Shown: piece after piece, positions 9,892 to 17,455 of the stretch
Layout of the letters: each line of letters opens with the position of its first letter
Position numbering within the stretch: the first letter of the stretch is position 1
Assembly (NCBI GenBank): GCA_030156945.1
Contig: JASGLT010000016.1
Span: forward strand, 1 to 42,847
Direction: 5' to 3'
DNA: 42,847 nt
Source of the DNA: Thermococcaceae archaeon
GTDB taxonomy: Archaea; Methanobacteriota_B; Thermococci; Thermococcales; Thermococcaceae
Program-made: the position numbers and the translations under genes
The notes under the pieces: generated by a model
Databases searched by the model: none
What the model was told of the DNA's origin: nothing
The model's input: only the letters and a program-made list of their open reading frames with translations

Positions 9892-11021
9892 AGCCGGCCT
9901 TCGTCTTCGGCACAAGGCCTGAAATCATCAAGCTGGCCCCTGTCATTAGGGCTTTCCTTGAAATGAGGATTAAGCCGCTTTTAATTCACACTGGCCAGCA
10001 CTACGACTACGAAATGAGCAGGATTTTTCTTGAGGAACTTGAGCTCCCGCCGATAGATTATCACCTTGAAGTGGGCTCTGGAACGCAGGCAGAGCAGACG
10101 GGGAAGGCCATGATTAAAATTGAAAAAGTCCTTATGGACGAGAGGCCCGACGTTACGCTCGTTCAGGGCGACACGAACACGGTTCTGGCGGGTGCTCTGG
10201 CGAGCGTGAAGCTGAAGATACCCGTTGCCCACGTTGAGGCTGGGTTGAGGAGCTTTGATCGAACGATGCCCGAGGAGATAAATAGAATCCTCGCTGACCA
10301 TGCGAGCGAAGTCCTTTTTCCGCCGACCGACGAGGCCAGGAAAAACCTCGAGCGGGAAGGCATAACTGAAAACGTCTACGTTGTGGGGAACACGATAGTC
10401 GATGCCGTTCTCCAGAACTCCAAGGTGGCGGAGAAGAAGAGCGACGTCCTTGAAAGGCTTGACCTTAATCCCAAAGAGTACATCCTCATAACGGCCCACC
10501 GCGCCGAGAACACCGACAGTAGGGAGAACCTCCTCAGACTCGTTGAAATCCTCGAAAGCCTCCCTATGATGGCCGTCTACCCCATCCATCCAAGGACAGA
10601 GAACAGGCTCAAGGAGTTCGGCCTCTGGGAACGGGTTGCTTCGATAGAGAACCTTGTAATTACCAAACCTCTTGGCTACCTCGATTTCCTGAGACTGGAG
10701 AAGAACGCCTTCGCCGTTATGACTGACTCTGGAGGCGTCCAGGAGGAGGCGATAATCCTCGACGTACCCTGTCTGACCCTCCGCTACAACACTGAAAGGC
10801 CGGAAACAGTCAAAGCAGGCGGCAACGTTCTTGTCGGCCTCGAAAAGGAGCGAGTTCTCCACTACCTCCAGAAGCTTATTGAAGACCAGGAATTTTATGA
10901 AAAAATGGCAAAAGCCCCGAACCCGTTCGGGGACGGAAAAGCGGGAGAGAGGATTGCAAAAATCCTGGTTGAGCTATATGAGAGGGGAGAACTGAAGGTC
11001 AGGAGCTCTCGCTTTATTTAG
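9888..11021 (+). CDS. wecB: UDP-N-acetylglucosamine 2-epimerase (non-hydrolysing)
   Basis: A 377-residue enzyme that interconverts UDP-GlcNAc and UDP-ManNAc. Motifs are GTRPEIIKLAPV near the N-terminus, HTGQHYD, QGDTNTVLAG, HVEAGLRSFD, MPEEINR, HRAENTD and TDSGGVQEEA. The start is a TTG that overlaps the dehydrogenase stop (TTGA at 9888-9891) behind GGGAGGGGCG, so the two genes are translationally coupled. Longer in-frame reading to 9777 only overlaps the upstream gene. The last eight bases overlap the convergent gene. The pair supplies UDP-ManNAcA for cell-surface glycans. Confidence 0.95.
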   Translation: MKPAFVFGTRPEIIKLAPVIRAFLEMRIKPLLIHTGQHYDYEMSRIFLEELELPPIDYHLEVGSGTQAEQTGKAMIKIEKVLMDERPDVTLVQGDTNTVLAGALASVKLKIPVAHVEAGLRSFDRTMPEEINRILADHASEVLFPPTDEARKNLEREGITENVYVVGNTIVDAVLQNSKVAEKKSDVLERLDLNPKEYILITAHRAENTDSRENLLRLVEILESLPMMAVYPIHPRTENRLKEFGLWERVASIENLVITKPLGYLDFLRLEKNAFAVMTDSGGVQEEAIILDVPCLTLRYNTERPETVKAGGNVLVGLEKERVLHYLQKLIEDQEFYEKMAKAPNPFGDGKAGERIAKILVELYERGELKVRSSRFI

Positions 11022-11709
11022 AGCCAAGAGTTGACGCCCACTCCTCCACTTCTTTACTGATTTCATCTGCTAGGACATCCCAGCACTTTCTCCCGCTGAA
11101 TTTCCCGGTTCTAACTTTCAGAACGTTCCAGTAGGCGATCTTGAGAGAATAGTTACCATTTTCTTCCGCGGATAGAGCTTCGTTGTATAGATCCAGAGCA
11201 AAGTTAGAGAGGTCGTCGGTCTTGCGGGAATCGTCGGAATACTTTCTCTCAACGTTTAGATAGCTCCCAATGTCGCCGTTTGAGTTCATGTAGAGCAGCA
11301 CGCTGGCGTAGCAAATCTCGTAGTAGAATTTGTCCTCGTGTCCTTGAAAGTTGGTGAAAACGATGATGATCGGATTACCTATCCTCCCGGGAGTTTCTTC
11401 GTTGGGAAACACAACAACCGGGCGGACGTGGCTAAACTCCGCCTGGAGATTTTTTGATGTCATGACATCCTCAATGGCCCGCTTAAGTGAGTCCTCGAAC
11501 ATGTCACTTCCCAGTTCGGGATAGAGATCTGATATAAGTTCAAGCTCTAGAGGCACGTCAACAGTCACGCGTGAGGAGGAGCTCACGTTCTCAAGGTGGT
11601 TGAACCCGCCCCTGCCTGCCCATGAGACGTGAGTTGAGAGAGAAAAATATCCGACTAAAAGGTAAACGGCCGCGATGATTACTGTCAGAGCCAGGGTTGA
11701 TGTCCTCAT
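11014..11709 (-). CDS. Membrane-anchored extracytoplasmic protein, unknown
   Basis: A 231-residue protein with one N-terminal membrane helix or uncleaved signal (about residues 6-25: LALTVIIAAVYLLVGYFSLS) and a long outer domain of mixed strands and helices with several N-glycosylation sequons (NVS, NYS). It contains VVVFPNEETPGRIGNPIIIV and a C-terminal helical part. I do not recognise the family. Its ATG overlaps the stop of the upstream gene (ATGA), and both have the same single-helix, outer-domain plan. Confidence 0.7.
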   Translation of the reverse strand: MRTSTLALTVIIAAVYLLVGYFSLSTHVSWAGRGGFNHLENVSSSSRVTVDVPLELELISDLYPELGSDMFEDSLKRAIEDVMTSKNLQAEFSHVRPVVVFPNEETPGRIGNPIIIVFTNFQGHEDKFYYEICYASVLLYMNSNGDIGSYLNVERKYSDDSRKTDDLSNFALDLYNEALSAEENGNYSLKIAYWNVLKVRTGKFSGRKCWDVLADEISKEVEEWASTLGSK

Positions 11710-12290
11710 TCATCTTCCTCTTGTTGGAGTTTTTCAAGTGAATCCGCGAGGGCCTTTGCGGCTTCATTCATCATGTGTTCGGAGTATCCCCTAAAGCTCA
11801 TAATTCCTTTTGAGGTATCGGAAACCGTCAGGATGACGTAGCCTCTTATCTGGGGTCTCCTGGATTTTTCAAAGGATATCAGCGCCTCCCTTTTGTCAGT
11901 GGCGTTCCTGTAGATGAGGTAATGACTGGGATCGCCGGCACTGGAGTAAATCGCGCCAATCCTTATCTCTCCCTTTGAGAAAAGTGGAGTGTAGGTTGTG
12001 TTAAGCCACTCCACCCAGACCGCCAGGAACTGACCATCGCACTGGATTGGTGAGCTGAAGAGCAAAACCTTCTCTCCCCGGCTCTTCAGTTCTTCCGCAA
12101 CGAGTTTACCTAGTTTTGAGTTTGGGTAGATGCAGAAGCCCGAGTTGACCTTTGCGTCGTGCTCCACGGCGGTGCCCAACTGGACATCATGAGTGGTCTC
12201 CGAGAGGACAAGGGCGAAGTTTCCCCAGTAAAATGCAACGGAAAGCACCAGAACCACGATGGGGGCCAGGTAAGCGTTTATCCACCTCAT
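11706..12290 (-). CDS. Membrane-anchored extracytoplasmic protein, unknown
   Basis: A 194-residue protein with an N-terminal membrane helix (about residues 7-30: YLAPIVVLVLSVAFYWGNFALVL) and an outer domain with two cysteines (in SGFCIYP and IQCDG) that could form a disulfide, plus NTT and NAT glycosylation sequons. The tail is helical and acidic. GGAGGCCTCCCG precedes the ATG, and a TATA-like ATTAAAAAG lies about 20 bases upstream of it. No family is recognised. It is translationally coupled to the gene ending at 11014. Confidence 0.7.
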   Translation of the reverse strand: MRWINAYLAPIVVLVLSVAFYWGNFALVLSETTHDVQLGTAVEHDAKVNSGFCIYPNSKLGKLVAEELKSRGEKVLLFSSPIQCDGQFLAVWVEWLNTTYTPLFSKGEIRIGAIYSSAGDPSHYLIYRNATDKREALISFEKSRRPQIRGYVILTVSDTSKGIMSFRGYSEHMMNEAAKALADSLEKLQQEEDE

Positions 12291-12510
12291 CGGGAGGCCT
12301 CCAATCTTTTTAATCCTTCTCTCATCTCCTCCGTAGGTTGGTGGACAGGCAGCGCCTCATACGGGTTCTGAAGTGCGAATAGGAAACGTTATTTTTGTAC
12401 TTAGGAGCCACTTCAGCAATCAATATAAGTTTTCCTCTCATGACGACTACCCAGAGTATACTGAGAATGGGATACTTAAATAATTTTTGGTTAGTGGTTC
12501 ATTGGAACGT

Positions 12511-13770
12511 CTAAACAGGCGTTCCGATGTAAATTCCATGCCTGGTTCTCACTATTCTAACCCTTATCCTGTCCCCGACTTCTGCGCTGGTGTTTATAAC
12601 CTCGATGAGTCTGTTTCTTGCCTTCGCTATCATCTCACCCTCTATCCTGCCTGGAAGAACTACCTCTGCCTTAACGACCTCTCCCGGTCTGAAGGCGAGG
12701 GGGATAAAATCTCTCTTCTCCATGCCGAAGTGTTCGGGCTTTAGGACGAGGGGCCTCATCCCAGTCTTTTCTTCAAGGGCCCTAAGCCAGGAGTAGAATT
12801 CTTTGAAGGGCTTGACCTTGGCTATGACAGGGTTTCGACCGAACTTGTAGGGGACATAGTTCTGGAAGCCCAGAGCAGGCCAGCGCTTTCCGGCGCCGAT
12901 CTTTCTCGTAAACTCTATGAAAGCTTCCGCCTCGTTGTCGTTCACGCCGAAAATGATGACTGGGGCAAGGAGAACGTCTATCCCAGCGTTCACAAGGGCT
13001 TCCGCCATGTCGAGAACGTGCTGGAGGTCGTAGCTCTTCATCCCCATAAGCATCTTCGCCTTCTCCGGGTCGAGGGAGTGAATAGATAAGTTCACCCTGT
13101 CGAGGCCGGCCTCTGCCAGCTCTTCAACGAGTTTGTCGTTCAGGAGTGTCCCGTTGCTCTGCATCGAGATTACCGAAACGTTGGGGTGCTCCCTAAGGGC
13201 CTGCACGAGCTCGACACGGAAGGGGTAGAGAAGAGGCTCACCCTGGCCGTCGAGGTGGGCCTCAAGTTCCTTCCCCTTTATCCTGGCAACTTCGTCGAAC
13301 CACTTCATTAGATAGTCCACATCAACCACATAATCGAACTTCCTCGTCCTCGAATACGGCCCCTCATCAACGGAGCAGAACACACAGCTCAGGTTGCAGC
13401 CGCTGACTCCCCTGACCTGGATCAAGTTAGTACCCCGGTCAATAAGCCCGAATGCGTTGTAGCCGAGGAGCGGGACATCGAGGCCCTCGTGGATGTAGAG
13501 AACCTTCCGCTTGGTGTATCTGTTCCTGAGAAGGGCGCCGAGGTTGTTCTGGATGTACAGGAACAGGTACTTCTCAATTCCGGGGTAGTCAGTATCTATG
13601 AAAAGCCTTCCATCTTTTACAATCAGCTCGGGCTTTACGCGGTACTTACGCTTGATTACCTTGATGAGCTCTTTTTTATCGAAGTCAGCGTAGAGGGTCT
13701 CTCGCCAGACTATTCTTATGCTCTCGCCGAGATCTTCGAATCTCACTCTTGGAAGGCTGACTTCTACCAT
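12511..13770 (-). CDS. Radical SAM enzyme with C-terminal TRAM-like domain
   Basis: A 419-residue protein. Residues about 115-330 form a radical SAM core with C125-X3-C129-X2-C132 (GCNLSCVFC) for the 4Fe-4S cluster, followed by EAHLDGQGEPLLYP and NLSIHSLD strands. About residues 365-419 resemble an RNA-binding TRAM domain (GDRIRVRIVRTRHGIYIG). The combination suggests modification of RNA, or of a protein bound to RNA. The substrate is unknown. A TATA element (TTTTTAAAA) lies about 25-30 bases upstream of the ATG, with a perfect 19-base inverted repeat just behind it. Confidence 0.88.
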   Translation of the reverse strand: MVEVSLPRVRFEDLGESIRIVWRETLYADFDKKELIKVIKRKYRVKPELIVKDGRLFIDTDYPGIEKYLFLYIQNNLGALLRNRYTKRKVLYIHEGLDVPLLGYNAFGLIDRGTNLIQVRGVSGCNLSCVFCSVDEGPYSRTRKFDYVVDVDYLMKWFDEVARIKGKELEAHLDGQGEPLLYPFRVELVQALREHPNVSVISMQSNGTLLNDKLVEELAEAGLDRVNLSIHSLDPEKAKMLMGMKSYDLQHVLDMAEALVNAGIDVLLAPVIIFGVNDNEAEAFIEFTRKIGAGKRWPALGFQNYVPYKFGRNPVIAKVKPFKEFYSWLRALEEKTGMRPLVLKPEHFGMEKRDFIPLAFRPGEVVKAEVVLPGRIEGEMIAKARNRLIEVINTSAEVGDRIRVRIVRTRHGIYIGTPV

Positions 13771-13805
13771 GTTCGGAACTCCCGTGAGGCTTTTAAAAAT
13801 CCCCC

Positions 13806-13824
13806 GATGGACAAATTGTCCATC
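13806..13824. repeat. Perfect inverted repeat behind the radical SAM promoter
   Basis: GATGGACAAATTGTCCATC: two 9-base arms around a single A. It lies immediately upstream of the minus-strand TATA element (about 13791-13799) of the radical SAM gene and so in the position of an activator site. It could also serve the divergent ACT-domain gene, whose TATA is about 90 bases away. Confidence 0.5.
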
Positions 13825-13892
13825 TCCCGATTCTCAACTGGTCAGAAAGATGCATCGATGAGCAAAAAACTTTTAAAGAATAACCTTTGAAA

Positions 13893-13920
13893 CCATGCGG
13901 GCATGGAAACATTTTAATAT
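13893..13920 (+). promoter_or_regulatory. Promoter of ACT-domain regulator gene with small inverted repeat
   Basis: CCATGC-GG-GCATGG at 13893-13906 is a 6-base inverted repeat directly upstream of a TATA-like ATTTTAATA at about 13910-13918. Start of transcription would fall near 13940, leaving a short leader with GGGTGATGAGG before the ATG at 13967. Confidence 0.45.
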
Positions 13921-13966
13921 CATTGCATCGAGTAGTATAGTGATGAACTTGTCTGGGTGATGAGGA

Positions 13967-14467
13967 ATGTGGGGAAAGATTGAGCATTACTTTGATGAAT
14001 ACCCAGTAAGGAAGCAGATAGCAAAGGCACTATTGAAGTACGGGCTCAAGGTCTCCGAGGACATGAAGGTGAAGGCCGGTTACATAGAGGTTCCCTACAC
14101 CAAGATTGCCAAGGCCCTGGACGTCGACAGGAGGGTTGTTAAGGAGACGGTGATAATGATCCTCAAGACCCCGGAGCTCAGGGAGATATACATGAATCTT
14201 GAGCCCACGGTTCACATGAAATACGTGGGGAGGCACGTGGGATACGGTGTCATAGAGATTGAGCCCGAGCCAAGGGCCGTGGGAATCCTGGCCAAGATAG
14301 CTCAGAAAATAGCCGACAGGGGAATTAACATCGTACAGGTCGTTGCAGAGGATCCCGAGCTCTATCCAGAGGCTACCCTCACGATAATCACCGAGAGACC
14401 CGTACCAGGTGAGCTCATAAACGAGCTCTCGAAGCTCGAGGGCGTCAAAAGGATTTCGATTTATTGA
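13967..14467 (+). CDS. ACT-domain regulator of amino acid metabolism (COG2150 type)
   Basis: A 166-residue protein. The N-terminal half has a winged-helix-like segment (EVPYTKIAKALDVDRRVVKETVIMIL). The C-terminal half (about 90-166) is an ACT domain with GILAKIAQKIADRGINIVQVV, where the Gly and Asp at the strand-helix turn are the typical ligand-site positions. This is the plan of archaeal predicted amino-acid-responsive regulators. The ATG is set by GGGTGATGAGG. DNA binding and the effector are inferred. Confidence 0.82.
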   Translation: MWGKIEHYFDEYPVRKQIAKALLKYGLKVSEDMKVKAGYIEVPYTKIAKALDVDRRVVKETVIMILKTPELREIYMNLEPTVHMKYVGRHVGYGVIEIEPEPRAVGILAKIAQKIADRGINIVQVVAEDPELYPEATLTIITERPVPGELINELSKLEGVKRISIY

Positions 14468-14860
14468 GGTTCCCCTCAATCCTTTTAAATTATCTTGGGT
14501 CGTTGCTTTTTTGGAATAGCCAGGTAATGCCGATATTTTGTTGAGAACTTCTGAAGATGGCGTGTACACCATAAGGTTCACAATCCCCCACTGGATGAGG
14601 GATAACCCATAGATACTCATTATCGGGTACGGGTGGGGCTGGTACGGGGAAAGGGTAGTTAATCTTCGCGAACTTTACCCTCTACCCTCAGTTAGGCCTC
14701 TGGTCGCACCTCCCTCTGGAATCTCGCAGGGTTATGTTTATCTCTCTGGATTTCCGGACTATCCCAGGTAGCTGTGGGAGTAAGGGGGTCAATACTAATT
14801 ATGGGCTCCAAGGAATCTTTTTTGGCACTGCAGGACATATATGACGCCTTTATTTTTAAC
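14468..14860. other. Non-coding region ahead of the mbx operon
   Basis: About 390 bases (509 up to the first mbx start) without a convincing gene on either strand. It is fairly GC-rich in the middle. A hairpin can form at 14652-14681 (AGGGTAGTT pairing with AAC-TT-TACCCT). I found no tRNA fold and no C/D-box layout. An untranslated RNA or a degraded gene is possible but unproven. Confidence 0.4.
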
Positions 14861-14902
14861 CAAAGGTTTTAAACCTTTGTTTCTTCGGATAAGGTTTATA
14901 AG
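14861..14902 (+). promoter_or_regulatory. mbx operon promoter with palindromic operator candidate
   Basis: CAAAGGTTTTAAACCTTTG (14861-14879) is a perfect 9-1-9 inverted repeat about 15 bases before the TATA box GTTTATAA (14894-14901, preceded by the purine-rich AAG). The GTTT/AAAC halves recall the sulfur-response regulator SurR (GTTT-N3-AAAC), but the spacing here is one base, so a SurR call is only a hypothesis. Confidence 0.55.
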
Positions 14903-14952
14903 AGGAAGTTTTGAACCAAATATTAGAGTTGTCTAAACGCGAAATTCGCTCG

Positions 14953-14975
14953 ATCAATCCTCCGGAGGTTGATGG
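14953..14975 (+). promoter_or_regulatory. Leader hairpin covering the mbxA ribosome binding site
   Basis: ATCAA (14953-14957) can pair with TTGAT (14969-14973), and CC (14959-14960) with GG (14967-14968). This encloses the Shine-Dalgarno GGAGGTTGAT that serves the ATG at 14977. The inner CCTCCGGAGG is itself palindromic. It could limit translation of the first operon gene. Confidence 0.35.
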
Positions 14976-14976
14976 T

Positions 14977-15483
14977 ATGGAAGAAGCTAGTAAGGTAAGC
15001 CGGTACCTCTACACCGCTATAGTCCTGTTCTTGATCTGGCTGTTCCTGACGGCCAGTCTGGACCCACAGGAGCTTGCAATAGGTGCGGTAATGTCCATCG
15101 TGGTTGCGGCATTTTCCTATGAACTCTTCACAACGAGGGGCCTTGGCAATCTTCACCCAAGGAGAGTAGCCTATGCAATAGCCTACATCCCATACTTTCT
15201 GTGGGCAATGATAATGGCCAATCTTGACGTGGCCTACAGGGTTCTCCACCCAAAGAGACCAATAAACCCTGGAATCGTGGAGTGCAAAACGGTACTTGAG
15301 ACGGGCGCTGGAAAACTTGCCCTTGCCAACTCGATAACCCTTACGCCGGGAACCATTACCCTGGACATTGACGGGGACAAGTATTTCATCCACTGGATAG
15401 ACGTAAAGGACTCGAGCGTTGAGGGTGCTTCTCAGAACATCACAAGACCCTTTGAAAAATTCCTGAAGGTGATCTTCGGATGA
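14977..15483 (+). CDS. mbxA: MBS complex subunit A (MnhE/MrpE-like)
   Basis: A 168-residue MrpE-family subunit. Two N-terminal membrane helices (about 14-60) and IAYIPYFLWAMIMANLDVAYRVL precede a cytoplasmic domain with ANSITLTPGTITLDIDGD, the family signature. It is part of the ion-translocating Mrp-like membrane arm. The ATG at 14977 follows GGAGGTTGATGG. Upstream in-frame codons to 14911 lack a ribosome site. The next gene overlaps by four bases (ATGA). Confidence 0.92.
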   Translation: MEEASKVSRYLYTAIVLFLIWLFLTASLDPQELAIGAVMSIVVAAFSYELFTTRGLGNLHPRRVAYAIAYIPYFLWAMIMANLDVAYRVLHPKRPINPGIVECKTVLETGAGKLALANSITLTPGTITLDIDGDKYFIHWIDVKDSSVEGASQNITRPFEKFLKVIFG

Positions 15484-15734
15484 TAGGTGTAAACGTTTAT
15501 CTGGCCCTCATAGCTATAGCTACTCTCCTCAGCATGTACAGGATGTTCAGAGGACCAACGACACCCGACAGGCTGGTTGCTGTGGACATCATGACTACTA
15601 TAACAACGGGACTCATGGTGCTCTTCGCGCTCTACTACAAACGCATAATCTTCCTTGACGTTGCCCTGGTTTATGCAATTCTGGCCTTCGGCGGCGTCAT
15701 AGCCTTTGCGCGCTATCTGGAGGGAGGTCTATGA
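15480..15734 (+). CDS. mbxB: MBS complex subunit B (MnhF/MrpF-like)
   Basis: An 84-residue protein with three membrane helices. MFRGPTTPDRLVAVDIMTT in the first loop is the MrpF hallmark (GPTxxDRxxAxD). MrpF-type subunits belong to the sodium/proton translocating module. Four-base ATGA overlaps with both neighbours indicate translational coupling. Confidence 0.93.
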   Translation: MIGVNVYLALIAIATLLSMYRMFRGPTTPDRLVAVDIMTTITTGLMVLFALYYKRIIFLDVALVYAILAFGGVIAFARYLEGGL

Positions 15735-16111
15735 ACGTGCTTTCGGCCATTGGTGAAACCCTTGTCCTGATTGGAGCCTTCTTCTACGTCCTATCAGCCC
15801 TGGGTCTTATCAGGATGCCGGATGTTTACAACAGGATGCAGACAGCCACGAAGAGTGCCACCCTCGGCTCCCTTGGTGTCCTCACCGGAGTCGGCCTCTG
15901 GGCGGTTGGCGACGGCCTCTCGTGGGCCTGGCTCACGAAGAGCATCGTTATAGCGCTCTTCCTTCTGCTGACCAACCCAATAGCAGCCCATGCACTCATC
16001 AGAGCAGCTTACAAGAGCGGAATCCCTCTCTGGGAGGGCAGCGTCGTGGACAAGTACCGCGAGCACATTGAGGCCAAGGAGAAGGCTTCCGAAGGAGGTG
16101 GTGAAGAATGA
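15731..16111 (+). CDS. mbxC: MBS complex subunit C (MnhG/MrpG-like)
   Basis: A 126-residue protein with three membrane helices. Family features are LIRMPDVYNRMQTATKSATLGS after helix 1 and LFLLLTNPIAAHALIRAAY in helix 3. The tail is charged and cytoplasmic (EKASEGGGEE). It is part of the Mrp-like ion-pumping arm, with ATGA overlaps at both ends. Confidence 0.93.
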   Translation: MNVLSAIGETLVLIGAFFYVLSALGLIRMPDVYNRMQTATKSATLGSLGVLTGVGLWAVGDGLSWAWLTKSIVIALFLLLTNPIAAHALIRAAYKSGIPLWEGSVVDKYREHIEAKEKASEGGGEE

Positions 16112-16392
16112 ACGTCATAGGCCTCATTGAGTACATAATAGTAGCCCTCATGGTCATATCGGCAATACTGGCAGTGGAGTGGAGAGACCTGCTCGCTGCA
16201 GCAGTCGGCATGGCCGCTGTGAGTCTCTTCGCGTCAATACTGTTCTTCATGCTCCAGGCTCCGGACGTTGCAATGACTGAGGCAGCCATAGGTGCCGCAC
16301 TGAGCGGTGCGATAGTTATTTTCGCCGTTAAGAGGACTCAGCGCTTTGAGACTGAGGAAGAGGAGAAGCCAGGGTGGTGGGTGAGATGGTGA
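16108..16392 (+). CDS. mbxD: MBS complex subunit D (MbhD-like, DUF4040)
   Basis: A 94-residue protein with three membrane helices and the typical FFMLQAPDVAMTEAAIGAALSGAIVIFAVKR. In Mrp antiporters this sequence is the C-terminal part of MrpA. In membrane-bound hydrogenases and MBS it is a separate gene. Its end overlaps the next start by seven bases. Confidence 0.92.
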   Translation: MNVIGLIEYIIVALMVISAILAVEWRDLLAAAVGMAAVSLFASILFFMLQAPDVAMTEAAIGAALSGAIVIFAVKRTQRFETEEEEKPGWWVRW

Positions 16393-17102
16393 GCCTACTA
16401 AAGAGGTCGCTCGCGATAATCTCAATCCTGGTAATAGGCTACTGGCTGGCACAGGGCCTCGCGGGAGTTCCATTTGGAGAGGACAAGATGCTCGTTGGCC
16501 ATTACTACCTCCAGCATGTTAAGGAACAGACTGGGGCCGTTAACGCGGTAACTGCAGTCGTTGTCAACTACCGTGGTTTAGATACCCTCGGTGAGGTCAC
16601 CGTTCTCTTCATAGCATCGACTGGTGTCGCTGCCCTTCTCTGGAGGAAGAAGAGGGAGAGGACCGCTAAAGTAGGAGGTTCTCCGGTTCTGACAGTGGGC
16701 ACAAAGTTCCTCGTGCCATTTGTCATGCTCTTTGGCGCATACATTTTCATACACGGACACCTCACCCCGGGTGGAGGTTTCCCCGGTGGAGCGACGATAG
16801 CAACAGCATTCCTGCTGCTCTACATGGCGTTCACGATCTACGAGATACCCCACAAGGCCTTTGAAAAGGTCGAAGGTCTAGCTGGAATGGGCTACGTCCT
16901 CGTAGGCCTCATCGGTCTTGCAATCGGCGGCTACTTCCTCTTCGACTGGATATGGCAGGACTGGCAGTGGGGCGTTGACAACATCGGCAGGCTCTTCAGC
17001 GGCGGCTTCATACCGATAATCTACACGATAATTGGCATCAAGGTCGGAACGGAGCTCAGCGGTATCGTTGACAACATGCTCAAGGAGGAGGTGAGAGAAT
17101 GA
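16386..17102 (+). CDS. mbxF: MBS complex subunit F (MbhE-MbhF-like fusion, MnhB family)
   Basis: A 238-residue protein with two parts. About residues 1-95 resemble MbhE (the MrpA C-terminal end), with VNYRGLDTLGEVTVLFIASTG. About residues 100-238 are MrpB-like, with IFIHGHLTPGGGFPGGA, the MnhB signature. Mbh has these as separate genes E and F, while mbx-type operons carry one longer gene, as here. The ATG at 16386 is chosen behind GGTGGTGGGTGAG. A GTG at 16374 is in frame but buried in mbxD. Confidence 0.9.
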   Translation: MVSLLKRSLAIISILVIGYWLAQGLAGVPFGEDKMLVGHYYLQHVKEQTGAVNAVTAVVVNYRGLDTLGEVTVLFIASTGVAALLWRKKRERTAKVGGSPVLTVGTKFLVPFVMLFGAYIFIHGHLTPGGGFPGGATIATAFLLLYMAFTIYEIPHKAFEKVEGLAGMGYVLVGLIGLAIGGYFLFDWIWQDWQWGVDNIGRLFSGGFIPIIYTIIGIKVGTELSGIVDNMLKEEVRE

Positions 17103-17455
17103 ACGTTCCCGACATAAGCATCTACTACTTCGGCGCGATAGCACTGGTCCTCATAGGCCTCTACGCTGCCCTCGTCAAAAAGAACCTTCTGAAGATACTC
17201 ATCGGTCTGAGCATCATGGAGACTGGAGTAAACCTTCTCCTGATAAGCATCGGCTACGTCTCAGGAAAGAGTGCACCCATTCTCAGTGAGGGGGTAGGTC
17301 CTACTCAAGCCGTCGATCCAATTCCCCAGGCCCTCGTTCTCACTGCAATAGTTATCGGTGTCGCTACAACAGCCATGGCTCTTAGCGCAGTTGTTTTGAT
17401 CTATGAGAAGTACCGCACGCTTAACGTTGAGGAGATAAGGAGGTTGAGAGGATGA
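17099..17455 (+). CDS. mbxG: MBS complex subunit G (MnhC/NuoK-like)
   Basis: A 118-residue protein with three membrane helices. KKNLLKILIGLSIMETGVNLLLI includes the conserved Glu of helix 2 that lines the ion path in NuoK/MrpC subunits. PIPQALVLTAIVIGVATTAMAL is the typical helix 3. ATGA-type overlaps at both ends link it to mbxF and mbxH. Confidence 0.94.
   Translation: MNVPDISIYYFGAIALVLIGLYAALVKKNLLKILIGLSIMETGVNLLLISIGYVSGKSAPILSEGVGPTQAVDPIPQALVLTAIVIGVATTAMALSAVVLIYEKYRTLNVEEIRRLRG

Noticed and set aside
9981-10862. 293-residue open frame antisense to wecB
   Set aside because: It is a shadow of a strongly supported epimerase gene and carries no family motif.
13935-13966. Two TGATGA-like boxes suggesting a C/D-box RNA
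   Set aside because: Spacing between boxes is too short for a guide and the second box is the ribosome site of the ACT-domain gene.
14560-14640. GGTTCACAATCC resembling a tRNA T-loop
   Set aside because: No acceptor, D or anticodon arms can be fitted around it.
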